Shown piece after piece: positions 37,317-47,178 of a stretch of 64,000 nt of DNA. Position 1 is the first letter of the stretch; each line of letters opens with the position of its first letter. The notes under the pieces are model-generated. The model was not told the origin of the DNA. It was given only the letters and a program-made list of their open reading frames with translations, and made no database searches. Source of the DNA: DASQZK01 sp963809925 (GTDB taxonomy: Bacteria; Bacteroidota; Bacteroidia; Bacteroidales; GCA-2748055); contig CAWELH010000002.1 of assembly GCA_963809925.1 (NCBI GenBank), forward strand, positions 124,001 to 188,000. Reading direction: 5' to 3'. A program made the position numbers and the translations under genes.

Positions 37317-40076
37317 ATGATACGCAGACTAACGCTTTTGTTGTTCCTAATGCTTTCCGCATCTATGGCAGCTCAGGTGAAAGATATCGCCATTCCGCCC
37401 GAACTGGAAGGCATTCCTTTCAGCGATTTTGCCGACAGTCTAAGCAGAAGACAGGGAATCCATATTTTTTATATTTCTGACTGGGTTAAGAATCTTACGG
37501 TTGAAATGCCTGAAGGATCGAACACGCTTACCGGTGTTTTAAAAGCTACCTTCAGCGGGAAATCCCTGTTTTACAATATCACGCCAAGCGGAGATATTCT
37601 TATAAGCAGCGGAGGCAATCTGTCACAGTATTTTCCCCAGACATACTTTGAAATTAAAAAGGGTAGAACGGAAAATCCTGATTCTCTTGTTATTCCAGGA
37701 AGTGATAAAACCAGCGAAGCCAGCTCCCGCGAAAACAATATGGTCGTTGATGTGGGATCCAAATCGAATTCGAGGCGTGCCGGACAGGCCATTCTTTCCG
37801 GAAGGATCATGGACCGGAATACCAGGGAACCAGTCATCGGCGCCACATTGTATGCTGAAGATACCGGTACGGGTACGGTTTCCAATTCCACAGGCAGTTA
37901 CTTCATAAAACTTTCAAAAGGTTCGCATCGTGTCACGGTTCGTTGTATTGGCAAGAAAGACGTAAGCCTTACACTTAATCTATTTTCGGACGGTGAACTG
38001 AATATTCTTATGGATGAAAAGGTGACAGAGCTGAAAGCCGTGGAGGTTACTGCCCAGAAATACCACAACATTGAAAGTACGCAGATGGGCCTCAACAGGA
38101 TTGACACCAGAGTGATGTCGCGGATTCCACGAATCGGTGAAACTGATGTCCTGAAAGTATCACTTTTTCTTCCGGGAGTTCAATCGGTAGGTGAAGGCAC
38201 CACAGGATTTAATGTAAGAGGCGGAAATGCCGATCAGAACCTCATCCTTCTAGACAAAGCCCCGGTATTCAACCCATCACATCTCATGGGTTTCTTCTCA
38301 GCGTTCAATGCCGACATCATCAGGGATTTTGAATTAAACAAAAGTGTAATACCTGCAAAAATGGGAGGACGTTTATCGTCCGTTCTCGATCTAACGGTAA
38401 AAAACGGAAATAAAACGACCTTTTCCGGCACCGGAGGTGTCAGTCCGCTTACTGGGAATTTTGAAATCGAGGGACCCATCATTAAGGAGAAATTGTCGTT
38501 CCTTCTAAGTGGCAGAAGCACTTATTCAAACTGGATCCTGAAACGGATCAACAATACGGCTATTCAACAGAGTCAGGCTTCATTCAACGATTTTAACTGC
38601 AAGCTGGACTATGACCTCAATAAAAATAACAGTATCAGTATTTCTGGCTATTACAGTGACGATTACTTTTACAGGAGCAACCGTGATACCTCTTATTATT
38701 ATAGCAACCGGATCGTAAACATGGAGTGGAAGCACCGTTTCAATCCTCAGCTCCACCTATCAAATAGTCTGATATACAGTAATTACAGATTTAACCTGGG
38801 TGATAAAGGTATTGCTGCATCCGGGTATAATATGAATTACTATATCGATTATTATGAACAGCGCTCTGATTTTACCTATTTCTGGAACAATGACCATCTG
38901 CTAACTTTCGGAATAAATAATGTGTATTACGATCTCATGCCTGGCCATCTCACTCCTTCGGGGGCCGAATCACTGATCAGTACGAAAACCATAGAAAATG
39001 AACACGCCCTGCAGAATTCAATCTACGTAAGTGACGAATACAAATTCAACAGCAGGCTGACCATCAACGGAGGCTTACGGTTTTCGTTGTACAATTACCT
39101 TGGGCCACGAACTGTTTTCAGTTACCAGGAAAACTTGCCCTATGATTTATCGACCCTGAAAGATACGCTGACCTACAATGGTTTTAAATCCATTAAATCC
39201 TACGCAGGGCTTGAACCTCGACTCTCAGCACGTTATCTGATCTCACGGGACCTGTCGGTTAAGATGGGATATTCCAGGATGAAACAATTCATCCATATTA
39301 TGTCGAACACCTTCAGTGTTTCACCTACCGATACCTGGAAACTCAGTGATAATAATATAACTCCCCAGACTGCCGATCAGGTGTCTGTTGGATTCTACAA
39401 GAATTTCATGGGTGGCATTTATGAACTTTCGGTTGAGACCTACTACAAGTGGCTTCAGGATCTGAAAGACTACAAGGTAGCAGCAACATTGCTGATGAAT
39501 GAACATGTTGAAACAGAGATTATTGATACCAGGGGGAAAGCATATGGGGCAGAATTCATGCTCAGGAAAACCATGGGTAAGCTGAATGGATGGCTGAGTT
39601 ATACCTACTCCCGCATCCTTCAGAAATCGAATGGCATCTACACCGAGGAAAAAATAAACAATAATGACTGGTTTCCGGCTATATACGATAAGCCGCATTC
39701 TCTGGCGTTTGTCGGGAATTACAGATTTTCTCGTCGTCTCAGCGTATCGACCGATATCGTTTACTCAACAGGGCGTCCTATTACTTACCCTGTAGCTCGC
39801 TACCGATTCAGAAATGGCGTTTTCCTGCATTATTCCATGAGAAACGAGTACCGGGTCGATGACTATTTCAGATGGGATCTTTCGGTGAACCTCGATGGTA
39901 ATTTAAAAATCAACCAGCTGACTCACAGTTACTGGAGCCTGTCGGTTTATAATGTGACAGGAAGAAACAACATCTATTCAGTGTATTTCCTCAGCAAAGA
40001 AAACATTACTCAGGGTTATAAAATGTCCATCTTTGCCGAGCCGATATTGACCATATCTTATAATTTCCGTTTTTGA
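37317..40076 (+). CDS. TonB-dependent receptor with STN and carboxypeptidase-like N-terminal domains
   Basis: 919 residues. After a signal peptide (ending near SMAAQ) comes an STN (secretin/TonB short N-terminal) domain at about 24-100, a carboxypeptidase D regulatory-like domain at about 160-245 (LSGRIMDRNTREPVIGATLYAED), a plug at about 265-375 (GFNVRGGNADQNLILLDKAPVFNPSHL) and a beta-barrel ending ..TISYNFRF with the terminal aromatic. STN domains usually signal through an anti-sigma factor, but no FecR/sigma pair is in the window. Substrate unknown; no SusD is adjacent, so it is not a classical SusCD pair. Confidence 0.92.
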   Translation: MIRRLTLLLFLMLSASMAAQVKDIAIPPELEGIPFSDFADSLSRRQGIHIFYISDWVKNLTVEMPEGSNTLTGVLKATFSGKSLFYNITPSGDILISSGGNLSQYFPQTYFEIKKGRTENPDSLVIPGSDKTSEASSRENNMVVDVGSKSNSRRAGQAILSGRIMDRNTREPVIGATLYAEDTGTGTVSNSTGSYFIKLSKGSHRVTVRCIGKKDVSLTLNLFSDGELNILMDEKVTELKAVEVTAQKYHNIESTQMGLNRIDTRVMSRIPRIGETDVLKVSLFLPGVQSVGEGTTGFNVRGGNADQNLILLDKAPVFNPSHLMGFFSAFNADIIRDFELNKSVIPAKMGGRLSSVLDLTVKNGNKTTFSGTGGVSPLTGNFEIEGPIIKEKLSFLLSGRSTYSNWILKRINNTAIQQSQASFNDFNCKLDYDLNKNNSISISGYYSDDYFYRSNRDTSYYYSNRIVNMEWKHRFNPQLHLSNSLIYSNYRFNLGDKGIAASGYNMNYYIDYYEQRSDFTYFWNNDHLLTFGINNVYYDLMPGHLTPSGAESLISTKTIENEHALQNSIYVSDEYKFNSRLTINGGLRFSLYNYLGPRTVFSYQENLPYDLSTLKDTLTYNGFKSIKSYAGLEPRLSARYLISRDLSVKMGYSRMKQFIHIMSNTFSVSPTDTWKLSDNNITPQTADQVSVGFYKNFMGGIYELSVETYYKWLQDLKDYKVAATLLMNEHVETEIIDTRGKAYGAEFMLRKTMGKLNGWLSYTYSRILQKSNGIYTEEKINNNDWFPAIYDKPHSLAFVGNYRFSRRLSVSTDIVYSTGRPITYPVARYRFRNGVFLHYSMRNEYRVDDYFRWDLSVNLDGNLKINQLTHSYWSLSVYNVTGRNNIYSVYFLSKENITQGYKMSIFAEPILTISYNFRF

Positions 40077-40082
40077 TATCCA

Positions 40083-42371
40083 ATGAGAACGCTACAACAA
40101 CGTATATTCCTCCTGCTTGCCCTGATTCTCACAGTCTCCGGGCTTCATGGCCAGAACGCTGATCCGGGCAAAATAGAATCCGTTTACGTCACCACAGACC
40201 GTACCATCTATTTTGCGGGTGAAGAAATATGGGTCAGCCCGGTATGTCTGGACAATCAGAATGAACTATGCAAGATGTCACGGCTGGTATACCTTGAACT
40301 GCTCACCATCGAAAACGAGCCGGTGGCACAAACTATGATCTTTCTCAACGATGGAGTGGGGAGCGGAAGCCTCACCATACCTTCCTATGCCTCATCGGGA
40401 TTCTACATCCTGCGAGCCTACACGAATTATATGAAGAATTTTGGTGTTAACACCTTTTTCCATAAAAAACTCATGTTGCTAAACCCGGTTCAGGGCGGAC
40501 GCTTCAATTACCCGCCAGTCAATGCGGGGAGCAAGGATGCGACAGATGTCCGGATCTATCCTGAAGGTGATTCCATCTACCAGAACTTGTACAACCGGGT
40601 ATATGTGAAACTGAAGAACCCAATGCCTGATATACACCCAACAGGTTGGATCGTAAATCAATACTACGACACGATCAGCACGCTGCATTTTCTCAGGAAA
40701 GACCTGGCATGGTTTGACATTGTCCCGGGTACACCAAAATATTACCTCAGTCTCCCTGGTTTCGACAGATGGATCCCCCTTGAGATCCAAAGAGGAAAAG
40801 GATCATTACTTACGATCGAATCAGCGGTCGACCGGTTTGGACTCCGGCTGGAATCGAACGATTCTCTGTTGAAGAAATCTCCCTTATTCCTGGAAATAAC
40901 AAACCTGGATCTTCGAAGGTCTGAAAGTATTTTGAGAAATTTCAGTTCGTCGCTAATTCTTGATGCCGGTACACTAAAGGAAGGTATCAACCGGCTGATC
41001 CTGAAAGATGCATCTGGAAATTCAGTGGCAAAAAATTATCTCTATGTAAGGCCCCTGGGCAAGCTGAAAGTGAGGATGGAAACGGATAAGGTCGTATATC
41101 ATAACAGGGAAAAGGCCAACCTGATGATTCATACAGTTGGCACCAGCGATGACCCCGTTAGTACTTTGCTTTCAGTGAGTATCAGGAAAAAGACGGGGAC
41201 TGCCGTCAGAAATACTACGCTCCCCTCCTTCCTTGATATTCCACCTTCGTTCAGAGGACTCGCAGCTGACTGGAACCTCGACAACTTTTATACGGCCTCT
41301 GCATTTCTTACCATTTACGGTAACGAGATCTTCGCAGGGCAGAAGATGCCTGAACGAATGGATTACCGACCAAACCTGTCAGGTTTCAGTGTTAACGGGA
41401 CACTCGAAGAGGATGGCCGTCCGATGACCGGAGCTTTGGTATATTTTTCACTTGTTGGTGACAGTTCACTTATTATTCCTTGTAAAACCAACGAAAACGG
41501 CCGTTTCAGCTTTCCTGTTCATGATCTTACCGGTGTGCGCGATGTTGTGGTAAAATCGGATGACAGCCTTAGAAATGCATATTTCAGCCTCGATGAGGAG
41601 TTTTATAGCAACTACACCAGCTTCGCTGATTTTCCCGCTGCACTCGACAGCTCATTCGCCAACACCCTGAACAGCCTTTATTATGCCTGGCAGATCAGAA
41701 GACAATACCATATCGATGATGTCAGTCAGGAAATTAAATGTATCAGGGATTATAATTTTTTTGGTGAATCCGATTTCTCTATCCAGTTAAAGAATTATGT
41801 CGAACTGCCACTTCTAGAGGAGGTCTTTTTCGAGATCGTACCCCCGGTTATGGTGTTGCATAAAAATAAGGAGGCCTATCTCAAGGTCATTGATAAATAT
41901 AGCAACAGGACAATTGGGGATCATCCCCTGTACCTTATTGACGGAGTTCCCATATTCGACCCCAGGGTTGTGATGGAGATCTCCCCTTCAGTGGTCAGGT
42001 CAATAGGTGTACTTCAGAAACAGTACTTTCTGGGATCTGAAATATACGACGGCATTATTGTGATTAATACGAATAGAAATGATTTTTCCGAGATTGATTA
42101 TGCTGGCTCATATGCCAGGAAGAAGATGAGCTTTGCGCGCTTACAAAATCATTTTGTTGCGCCCGAAGATTCGGCAGAAGATCTTAGTGGCAGAACACCA
42201 GATTACCGCAACATTCTTCTCTGGCAGCCGCAGGTTAAAACAGGTGCAGATGGTAACGCCAGCCTGGAATTTTACACTTCGGATGAGGACGGTGATTATG
42301 AGATCGTGATTGAAGGTCTGGACGGGAAAGGACTGGGCTGCTACGGTAGTTATGAATTCAGCGTAAGATAA
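40083..42371 (+). CDS. Secreted MG2-type (macroglobulin-like) protein with a plug-like C-terminal segment
   Basis: 762 residues. Signal peptide (residues 1-23, ending GLHGQ), then an MG2-type beta-sandwich (VYVTTDRTIYFAGEEIWVS, about 32-130) as in bacterial macroglobulins. No thioester motif (CGEQ) is present. Near residues 610-670 a stretch (DHPLYLIDGVPIFDP.. SPSVVRSIGVLQKQYFLGSEIYDGIIVINT) resembles a TonB receptor plug domain, and the end (LWQPQVKTGADGNASLEFYTSD) is again macroglobulin-like. It starts six bases after the receptor stop. Such proteins occur beside TonB receptors in Bacteroidota; the role is unknown, perhaps a surface partner of the receptor. Confidence 0.75.
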   Translation: MRTLQQRIFLLLALILTVSGLHGQNADPGKIESVYVTTDRTIYFAGEEIWVSPVCLDNQNELCKMSRLVYLELLTIENEPVAQTMIFLNDGVGSGSLTIPSYASSGFYILRAYTNYMKNFGVNTFFHKKLMLLNPVQGGRFNYPPVNAGSKDATDVRIYPEGDSIYQNLYNRVYVKLKNPMPDIHPTGWIVNQYYDTISTLHFLRKDLAWFDIVPGTPKYYLSLPGFDRWIPLEIQRGKGSLLTIESAVDRFGLRLESNDSLLKKSPLFLEITNLDLRRSESILRNFSSSLILDAGTLKEGINRLILKDASGNSVAKNYLYVRPLGKLKVRMETDKVVYHNREKANLMIHTVGTSDDPVSTLLSVSIRKKTGTAVRNTTLPSFLDIPPSFRGLAADWNLDNFYTASAFLTIYGNEIFAGQKMPERMDYRPNLSGFSVNGTLEEDGRPMTGALVYFSLVGDSSLIIPCKTNENGRFSFPVHDLTGVRDVVVKSDDSLRNAYFSLDEEFYSNYTSFADFPAALDSSFANTLNSLYYAWQIRRQYHIDDVSQEIKCIRDYNFFGESDFSIQLKNYVELPLLEEVFFEIVPPVMVLHKNKEAYLKVIDKYSNRTIGDHPLYLIDGVPIFDPRVVMEISPSVVRSIGVLQKQYFLGSEIYDGIIVINTNRNDFSEIDYAGSYARKKMSFARLQNHFVAPEDSAEDLSGRTPDYRNILLWQPQVKTGADGNASLEFYTSDEDGDYEIVIEGLDGKGLGCYGSYEFSVR

Positions 42372-42473
42372 CAGGTGCAGCTTACAGATAGGATTTTAAT
42401 CGTGTCTGATATATTGATGACTCAATTACCACTGACAACTTTCGCCTCAGTTTTATGATCCTCGCCGAAGACC

Positions 42474-44186
42474 CTACCGTATCCCCTTACTTTTTTTTTT
42501 ATTTTTTTTCTCCTTCTTTTCAGATCGGGGTCCGTCGTTTTCTGTCACCTGCTCAATCCGTACAAGGCGTCCCTTAAACCTATGGTTACTCAGGGCTTGA
42601 ACAATCCTGCCAGCTGATTCTTCACCAACTTCAAAGAAAGAAAAACTGTCTTTTATATCAATATTCCCGATATTGATACTCCTGTCGCGGGTGTTATCAT
42701 TGATCATGCCAATGATGTTTTTCGGGATCAGACCATCTTTTTTCCCCAGGTTCACGAAGAAGCGACTAAATCCTGTACTGCCATTCCGCTGTCCTCGTTC
42801 CCTTCTCTCCCTCTGCCCGCCTTCTTTTCTCCTGCCCTGAAATTCCTGTTTTTCAACTGCTTTTTCGTTCAGATCCGGCGCGTTTTTGTAATATTCGAGA
42901 AAGCGGTTGAATTCAAGCGAAATGAAATGTTTGATGATCTGCTCTTTTGGCAACCACTCCAGTTTCTTGTTCACGGTATCCATAAACGGGGCAATCTGTA
43001 CTTCGTCCACCTGCACATTCTCCATGCGGTCGATGAGGTTAAAGAGTTGTTTCTGACATATTTCAGCTCCTGTAGGCACAGACATCTTCTCAATTTTCCG
43101 GTTGATCATCCGTTCGATCTGTGGAATCCGGCTCTTTTCCCTGTAATTGACAATGGAAATTGCCACGCCCGATTTTTCAGCACGTCCGGTACGACCACTC
43201 CTGTGGGTATACACCTCAAGTTCTTCCGGAAGGTTGTAATTGATGACATGGCTAATATCGTTCACGTCGATGCCCCGTGCAGCTACATCGGTTGCTACAA
43301 GCATTTGCAGCGACCTATCCCTGAAACGCTTCATGACATGGTCGCGCTGTGCCTGCGAAAGGTCACCATGAAGTGCATCTGCATTATAACCATCCCGGAT
43401 AAGTTTATCAGCTACCTCCTTGGTTTCCATACGTGTGCGACAGAAAACCAGGCCGTAAATATCTGGATTGATGTCGGCAATCCGTTTCAGTGTAGAATAT
43501 CGATCGGTAGCATGGACCAGGTAATAGATATGACGAATATTTTCAGCACCTTCATTTTGTTTGCCGATAGTGATCTTAACCGGGTTTCTCAGGTAGTTGC
43601 CGGCAATGCGGGCAACTTCTTTTGACATCGTTGCAGAAAACAGTAACGTCCGTTTTGTTGCAGGTGTTTTTTCAAGAATACTGTCGAGTTCCTCACGGAA
43701 TCCCATGTTCAGCATTTCATCGGCCTCATCAAGGACCACTGTTTTGATCCCTGAAATATCAGCCGCCCTTCGGTTAATAAGGTCAAGCATCCGGCCTGGC
43801 GTGGCAGCAATGATATGTGCACCCCTTCTAAGCGCAGAGATTTGCTGATCGATCCTTGCTCCGCCATAGACCGGCACAACGACAATCCCTTTGGTGAATT
43901 TCGAGAATGATTCCATGTCTTTGGAGATCTGGATGCACAATTCTCTGGTGGGTGCAAGGATCAAAACCTGAACGGTTCTGTTCTGAACATCTATCTGTTC
44001 AATTAGTGGTAAGCCGAAGGCGGCTGTTTTGCCGGTTCCGGTCTGCGCAAGACCTATAAGGTCACTTTGCGTCTCAAGGACAATTGGAATTATTTGTTCC
44101 TGAACAGGGGTGGGTTTCGAAAATCCTAACTCCTCAATTCCTTCCAGCAGTTTGGGAGATAATCCCAATGCATTAAATGTAAGCAT
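42474..44186 (-). CDS. deaD: DEAD-box ATP-dependent RNA helicase with DbpA-type RNA-binding domain
   Basis: 570 residues. Core motifs: Q motif (FSKPTPVQEQIIP), Walker A AQTGTGKTAAF, PTRELCIQ, VLDEADEML, SAT, and HRSGRTGRAEKSG. A linker rich in R, E and G follows (about residues 445-475). A DbpA-like RNA-binding domain (RFFVNLGKKDGLIPKNIIGMIND..) comes next, then a lysine-rich tail (KKEKKNKKKSKG) that gives a long A/T run in the DNA at the gene end. Role: unwinding of structured RNA in ribosome assembly, mRNA decay and cold adaptation. The ATG at 44186 gives the usual N-terminus MLTFNALGLSPKLLEGIEELGF; an upstream frame to 44291 is rejected. Confidence 0.93.
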   Translation of the reverse strand: MLTFNALGLSPKLLEGIEELGFSKPTPVQEQIIPIVLETQSDLIGLAQTGTGKTAAFGLPLIEQIDVQNRTVQVLILAPTRELCIQISKDMESFSKFTKGIVVVPVYGGARIDQQISALRRGAHIIAATPGRMLDLINRRAADISGIKTVVLDEADEMLNMGFREELDSILEKTPATKRTLLFSATMSKEVARIAGNYLRNPVKITIGKQNEGAENIRHIYYLVHATDRYSTLKRIADINPDIYGLVFCRTRMETKEVADKLIRDGYNADALHGDLSQAQRDHVMKRFRDRSLQMLVATDVAARGIDVNDISHVINYNLPEELEVYTHRSGRTGRAEKSGVAISIVNYREKSRIPQIERMINRKIEKMSVPTGAEICQKQLFNLIDRMENVQVDEVQIAPFMDTVNKKLEWLPKEQIIKHFISLEFNRFLEYYKNAPDLNEKAVEKQEFQGRRKEGGQRERRERGQRNGSTGFSRFFVNLGKKDGLIPKNIIGMINDNTRDRSINIGNIDIKDSFSFFEVGEESAGRIVQALSNHRFKGRLVRIEQVTENDGPRSEKKEKKNKKKSKGIR

Positions 44187-44507
44187 AAATATAAATAAAA
44201 ATGAGCCGCGAAAGTACGCATAATAAATAAGGTTGTGAAAGATAAGTGTGATAAAATTCAGAGAATCAGAAGATTTATTTCCCTGCAACAAATCAGGGAA
44301 AAAGGTTTTTCAGGTTTTCGTCCTCCAATCGCGGATTAAATATGGGATGAATACGTAACAGGATATTGAAAAATGAGTATTGGACCGGGAAAGATCATTC
44401 AACACATTAAATTATCATCCTTCAGCAGTTTTTGATTAAATTGCAAATGCAAAACGATTCTCAGGTAAAATGATAGCGTGCTGACGGAAAGGATCAAAAT
44501 ACTAAAT
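44187..44507. other. 321-base divergent region between helicase and GH95 genes
   Basis: No gene seen. It should hold two promoters. The minus-strand helicase promoter candidate is listed separately. For GH95 nothing convincing stands out; TAAATTGC near 44435 is a poor match to the -7 element. Confidence 0.3.
44209..44216 (-). promoter_or_regulatory. Candidate -7 element of the helicase gene
   Basis: On the minus strand TACTTTCG fits TAnnTTTG with one mismatch, 22 bases before the ATG. A TTTC lies about 20 bases upstream, the right spacing for the -33 element but not the consensus TTTG. Confidence 0.35.
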
Positions 44508-46902
44508 ATGAAACCAGTCATTGTAAATTTCATTCTGAGTTTTCTCATCTTTTTATCGACAAATTTAACTGCACAATCCGATCATCTGTTGTGGTATAAC
44601 CAACCGGCAGAAAATTTTGAAGAAAGCCTGGCGCTCGGGAATGGTAAGTTAGGAGCTACAATTTTTGGAGGTGTTTCGTCCGATAAAATTTACCTGAACG
44701 ATGCCACATTATGGTCGGGGCAGCCTGTCAACCCAGCAATGAATCCTGAAGCCCACACCTACATCCCGGTAATAAGGGACGCTTTGCAAAATGAAGATTA
44801 TAAACGGGCCGATTCACTGAACCATTTTGTGCAGGGATCCTTTTCAGAATCCTATGCTCCCCTGGGGACGATGTTCATAGAATTGGAGCATGATAAGCCT
44901 TTCCAGAACTACCGCCGTGAGCTCGACATCAGCCGGGCAGTTTCGACCCTTACCTATGAGGCAGGAGGTAATCGTTTCAGCCGTGAATATTTTATCTCTC
45001 ATCCCGACAACGTCATGATCATACGGATGACTTCGGAGAAAAAACAGGGCCTAAATTTTCGCATTCGTTTCAGGAGCCAGCTAAAATTCAAATCCTCTGC
45101 GAATGAGAATACACTTATCATTACCGGTCAGGCACCCTGTCATGCTGATCCGAACTACCATGGGAACGAAGTGGTTTTTGATACGGGTAAAGGAACACGT
45201 TTTTCCACACTATTCAGGATCCGTCATTCCGACGGAAGGCTGAGTTTCACCGACAGCACGATCGAACTTTCGGGCAGTACTACTGCGGTTATTTTTGTAT
45301 CGGTGGCTACCAGCTTTAACGGATTTGATCACGACCCCTTCCGTGAAGGGAAAGACGACCTGTCAATTGCAGAACAGCAGATAGATCGGGCATTCACAAA
45401 GAAGTACAAAAAACTCGAAAAGGCGCACATCGAAGATTTTCAGTCCTATTTTAACCGGGTTACCTTAAACCTTGGAACTTCTGAGGCTCCTGATCTGCCA
45501 ACCGATGAACGTTTAAAACGGTATTCAGAAGGAAAAGAAGACAAAAACCTCGAGGTTCTGTATTTTCAGTTTGGGAGATATCTGCTCATTTCCACTTCAC
45601 GTACAGAAAATGTACCGGCGAACTTACAGGGGATATGGAATCCATACCTGAGACCTCCATGGAGCAGCAATTATACCCTAAATATCAATCTTGAAGAGAA
45701 CTACTGGCCGGCTGAAATTACCAATCTGTCGGAGATGCATCAATCTCTGCTGGGATTTATCGGGAATCTTGCCAAAACAGGAAAAATCACTGCCGAAAAC
45801 TTCTATGGTGCCGGAGGATGGGCCGCATGCCACAATTCGGATATCTGGGCAATGAGCAACCCTGTGGGTGACTTTGGACACGGAGATCCGAACTGGGCAA
45901 ACTGGAATATGGGCGGAACATGGCTTAGCACCCATCTCTGGGAACACTTATATGTTTACGATGGATAATGATTTCCTGAATAACCAGGCCTATCCACTTA
46001 TGAGGGGAGCCGCAATATTTTGTCTCGATTGGCTCACGGAGGACAGAAACGGTGAACTCATCACCTCCCCTTCAACTTCACCAGAAAATATTTATATCAC
46101 TGATTCAGGGTATAAAGGAGCAACCCTGTACGGCGGTACCGCCGATTTGGCGATGATCAGAGAGTGTTTCACTCAGACAATCAGGGCTGCTGAAATTCTC
46201 GACACCGATAAAGTTTTCAGAAAACAGCTTTCGGATGCGCTTTCACGCTTGCATCCATATCAGATAGGTAAAAAGGGACAATTGCAGGAATGGTATTACG
46301 ACTGGGAGGATGCAGAACCTCAACACCGTCACCAGTCTCATCTCTTTGGATTGTACCCCGGTCATCAGATCACGATGGACAAGACACCGGAACTGGCAGC
46401 CGCCTGCAAGCGCACACTGGAAATTAAAGGGGACGAGTCCACCGGCTGGTCGAAAGGATGGCGGATAAATCTCTGGGCAAGGCTGTATGATGGCAACCAT
46501 GCCTACAAAATGTACAGGCAACTTCTGGAGTATGTACTCCCTGACGGTGTGAGGGCCAACTATCAGAATGGCGGTGGCACCTACCCCAACCTGTTTGATG
46601 CGCACCCGCCTTTTCAGATTGACGGTAATTTCGGAGGTACAGCAGCTGTTGCGGAAATGCTGCTTCAGTCGGATGAAAACGGGATCAGGATACTCCCTGC
46701 CCTTCCTGATGCCTGGGGAGAGGGTTCTGTGACCGGCTTATGTGCCCGGGGTGGATACGAAGTATCCTTTGACTGGAAAGATAAAACGTTGCAGCATATT
46801 AGTATAACAGCGAAAAAGGATGCAAAAGTAAAACTTTCATGTGATGGCATTGAAAAGGTAATCACACTTTTAAAAGACCGGAAAGCAACAATAAACTGGT
46901 AA
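44508..46902 (+). pseudogene. GH95 alpha-L-fucosidase-type glycosidase, frameshifted
   Basis: Two overlapping frames together give one GH95 protein of about 797 residues. Frame one, from the ATG at 44508, has a signal peptide (ending NLTAQ), WYNQPAENFEESLALGNGKLGA and INLEENYWPAEITNL, and stops at 45966-45968 after THLWEHLYVYDG. Frame two carries on with TMDNDFLNNQAYPLMRGAAIFCLDWL and the rest of the catalytic and C-terminal domains (HRHQSHLFGLYPG, GNFGGTAAVAEMLLQS). Removing one T from the TT at 45948-45949 restores HLWEHYMFTMDNDFL. GH95 enzymes remove alpha-L-fucose or L-galactose from glycans. It is either a decayed gene or a one-base sequence error. A GTG at 44478 is a less likely start. 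Confidence 0.85.
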
Positions 46903-47178
46903 TTCAATGCCAGTATGAAATAAAAAGAATTCATCGGCCATTCTTAAAGTACTCCGGATTTTAACAGGAAATCACCAGACAAAGGCCGGAGTATGAACAA
47001 TTCACCTTATCATGAAAGAAAATCAGGCCTGAAACGGGGTGGTGGGAATGTTCATGCCGCCAATTCAAATAGAGGAACATGGCAGAAATTTGGCGGATAG
47101 CTAATATGAAGTTGTTTCAAACGTCAGTTTTCGGAAAATCTGACAAATGACCGCTACATCCTGACTACGATCAGAATA

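Noticed and set aside
42480..42525. Long T/A run near the helicase end, first read as a terminator
   Set aside because: It lies inside the coding frame and encodes the lysine-rich C-terminal tail of the helicase.
47057..47096. Inverted repeat CCGCCAA...TTGGCGG between GH95 and DUF362 genes
   Set aside because: The loop is 26 bases and no T tract follows; a stable terminator is unlikely.
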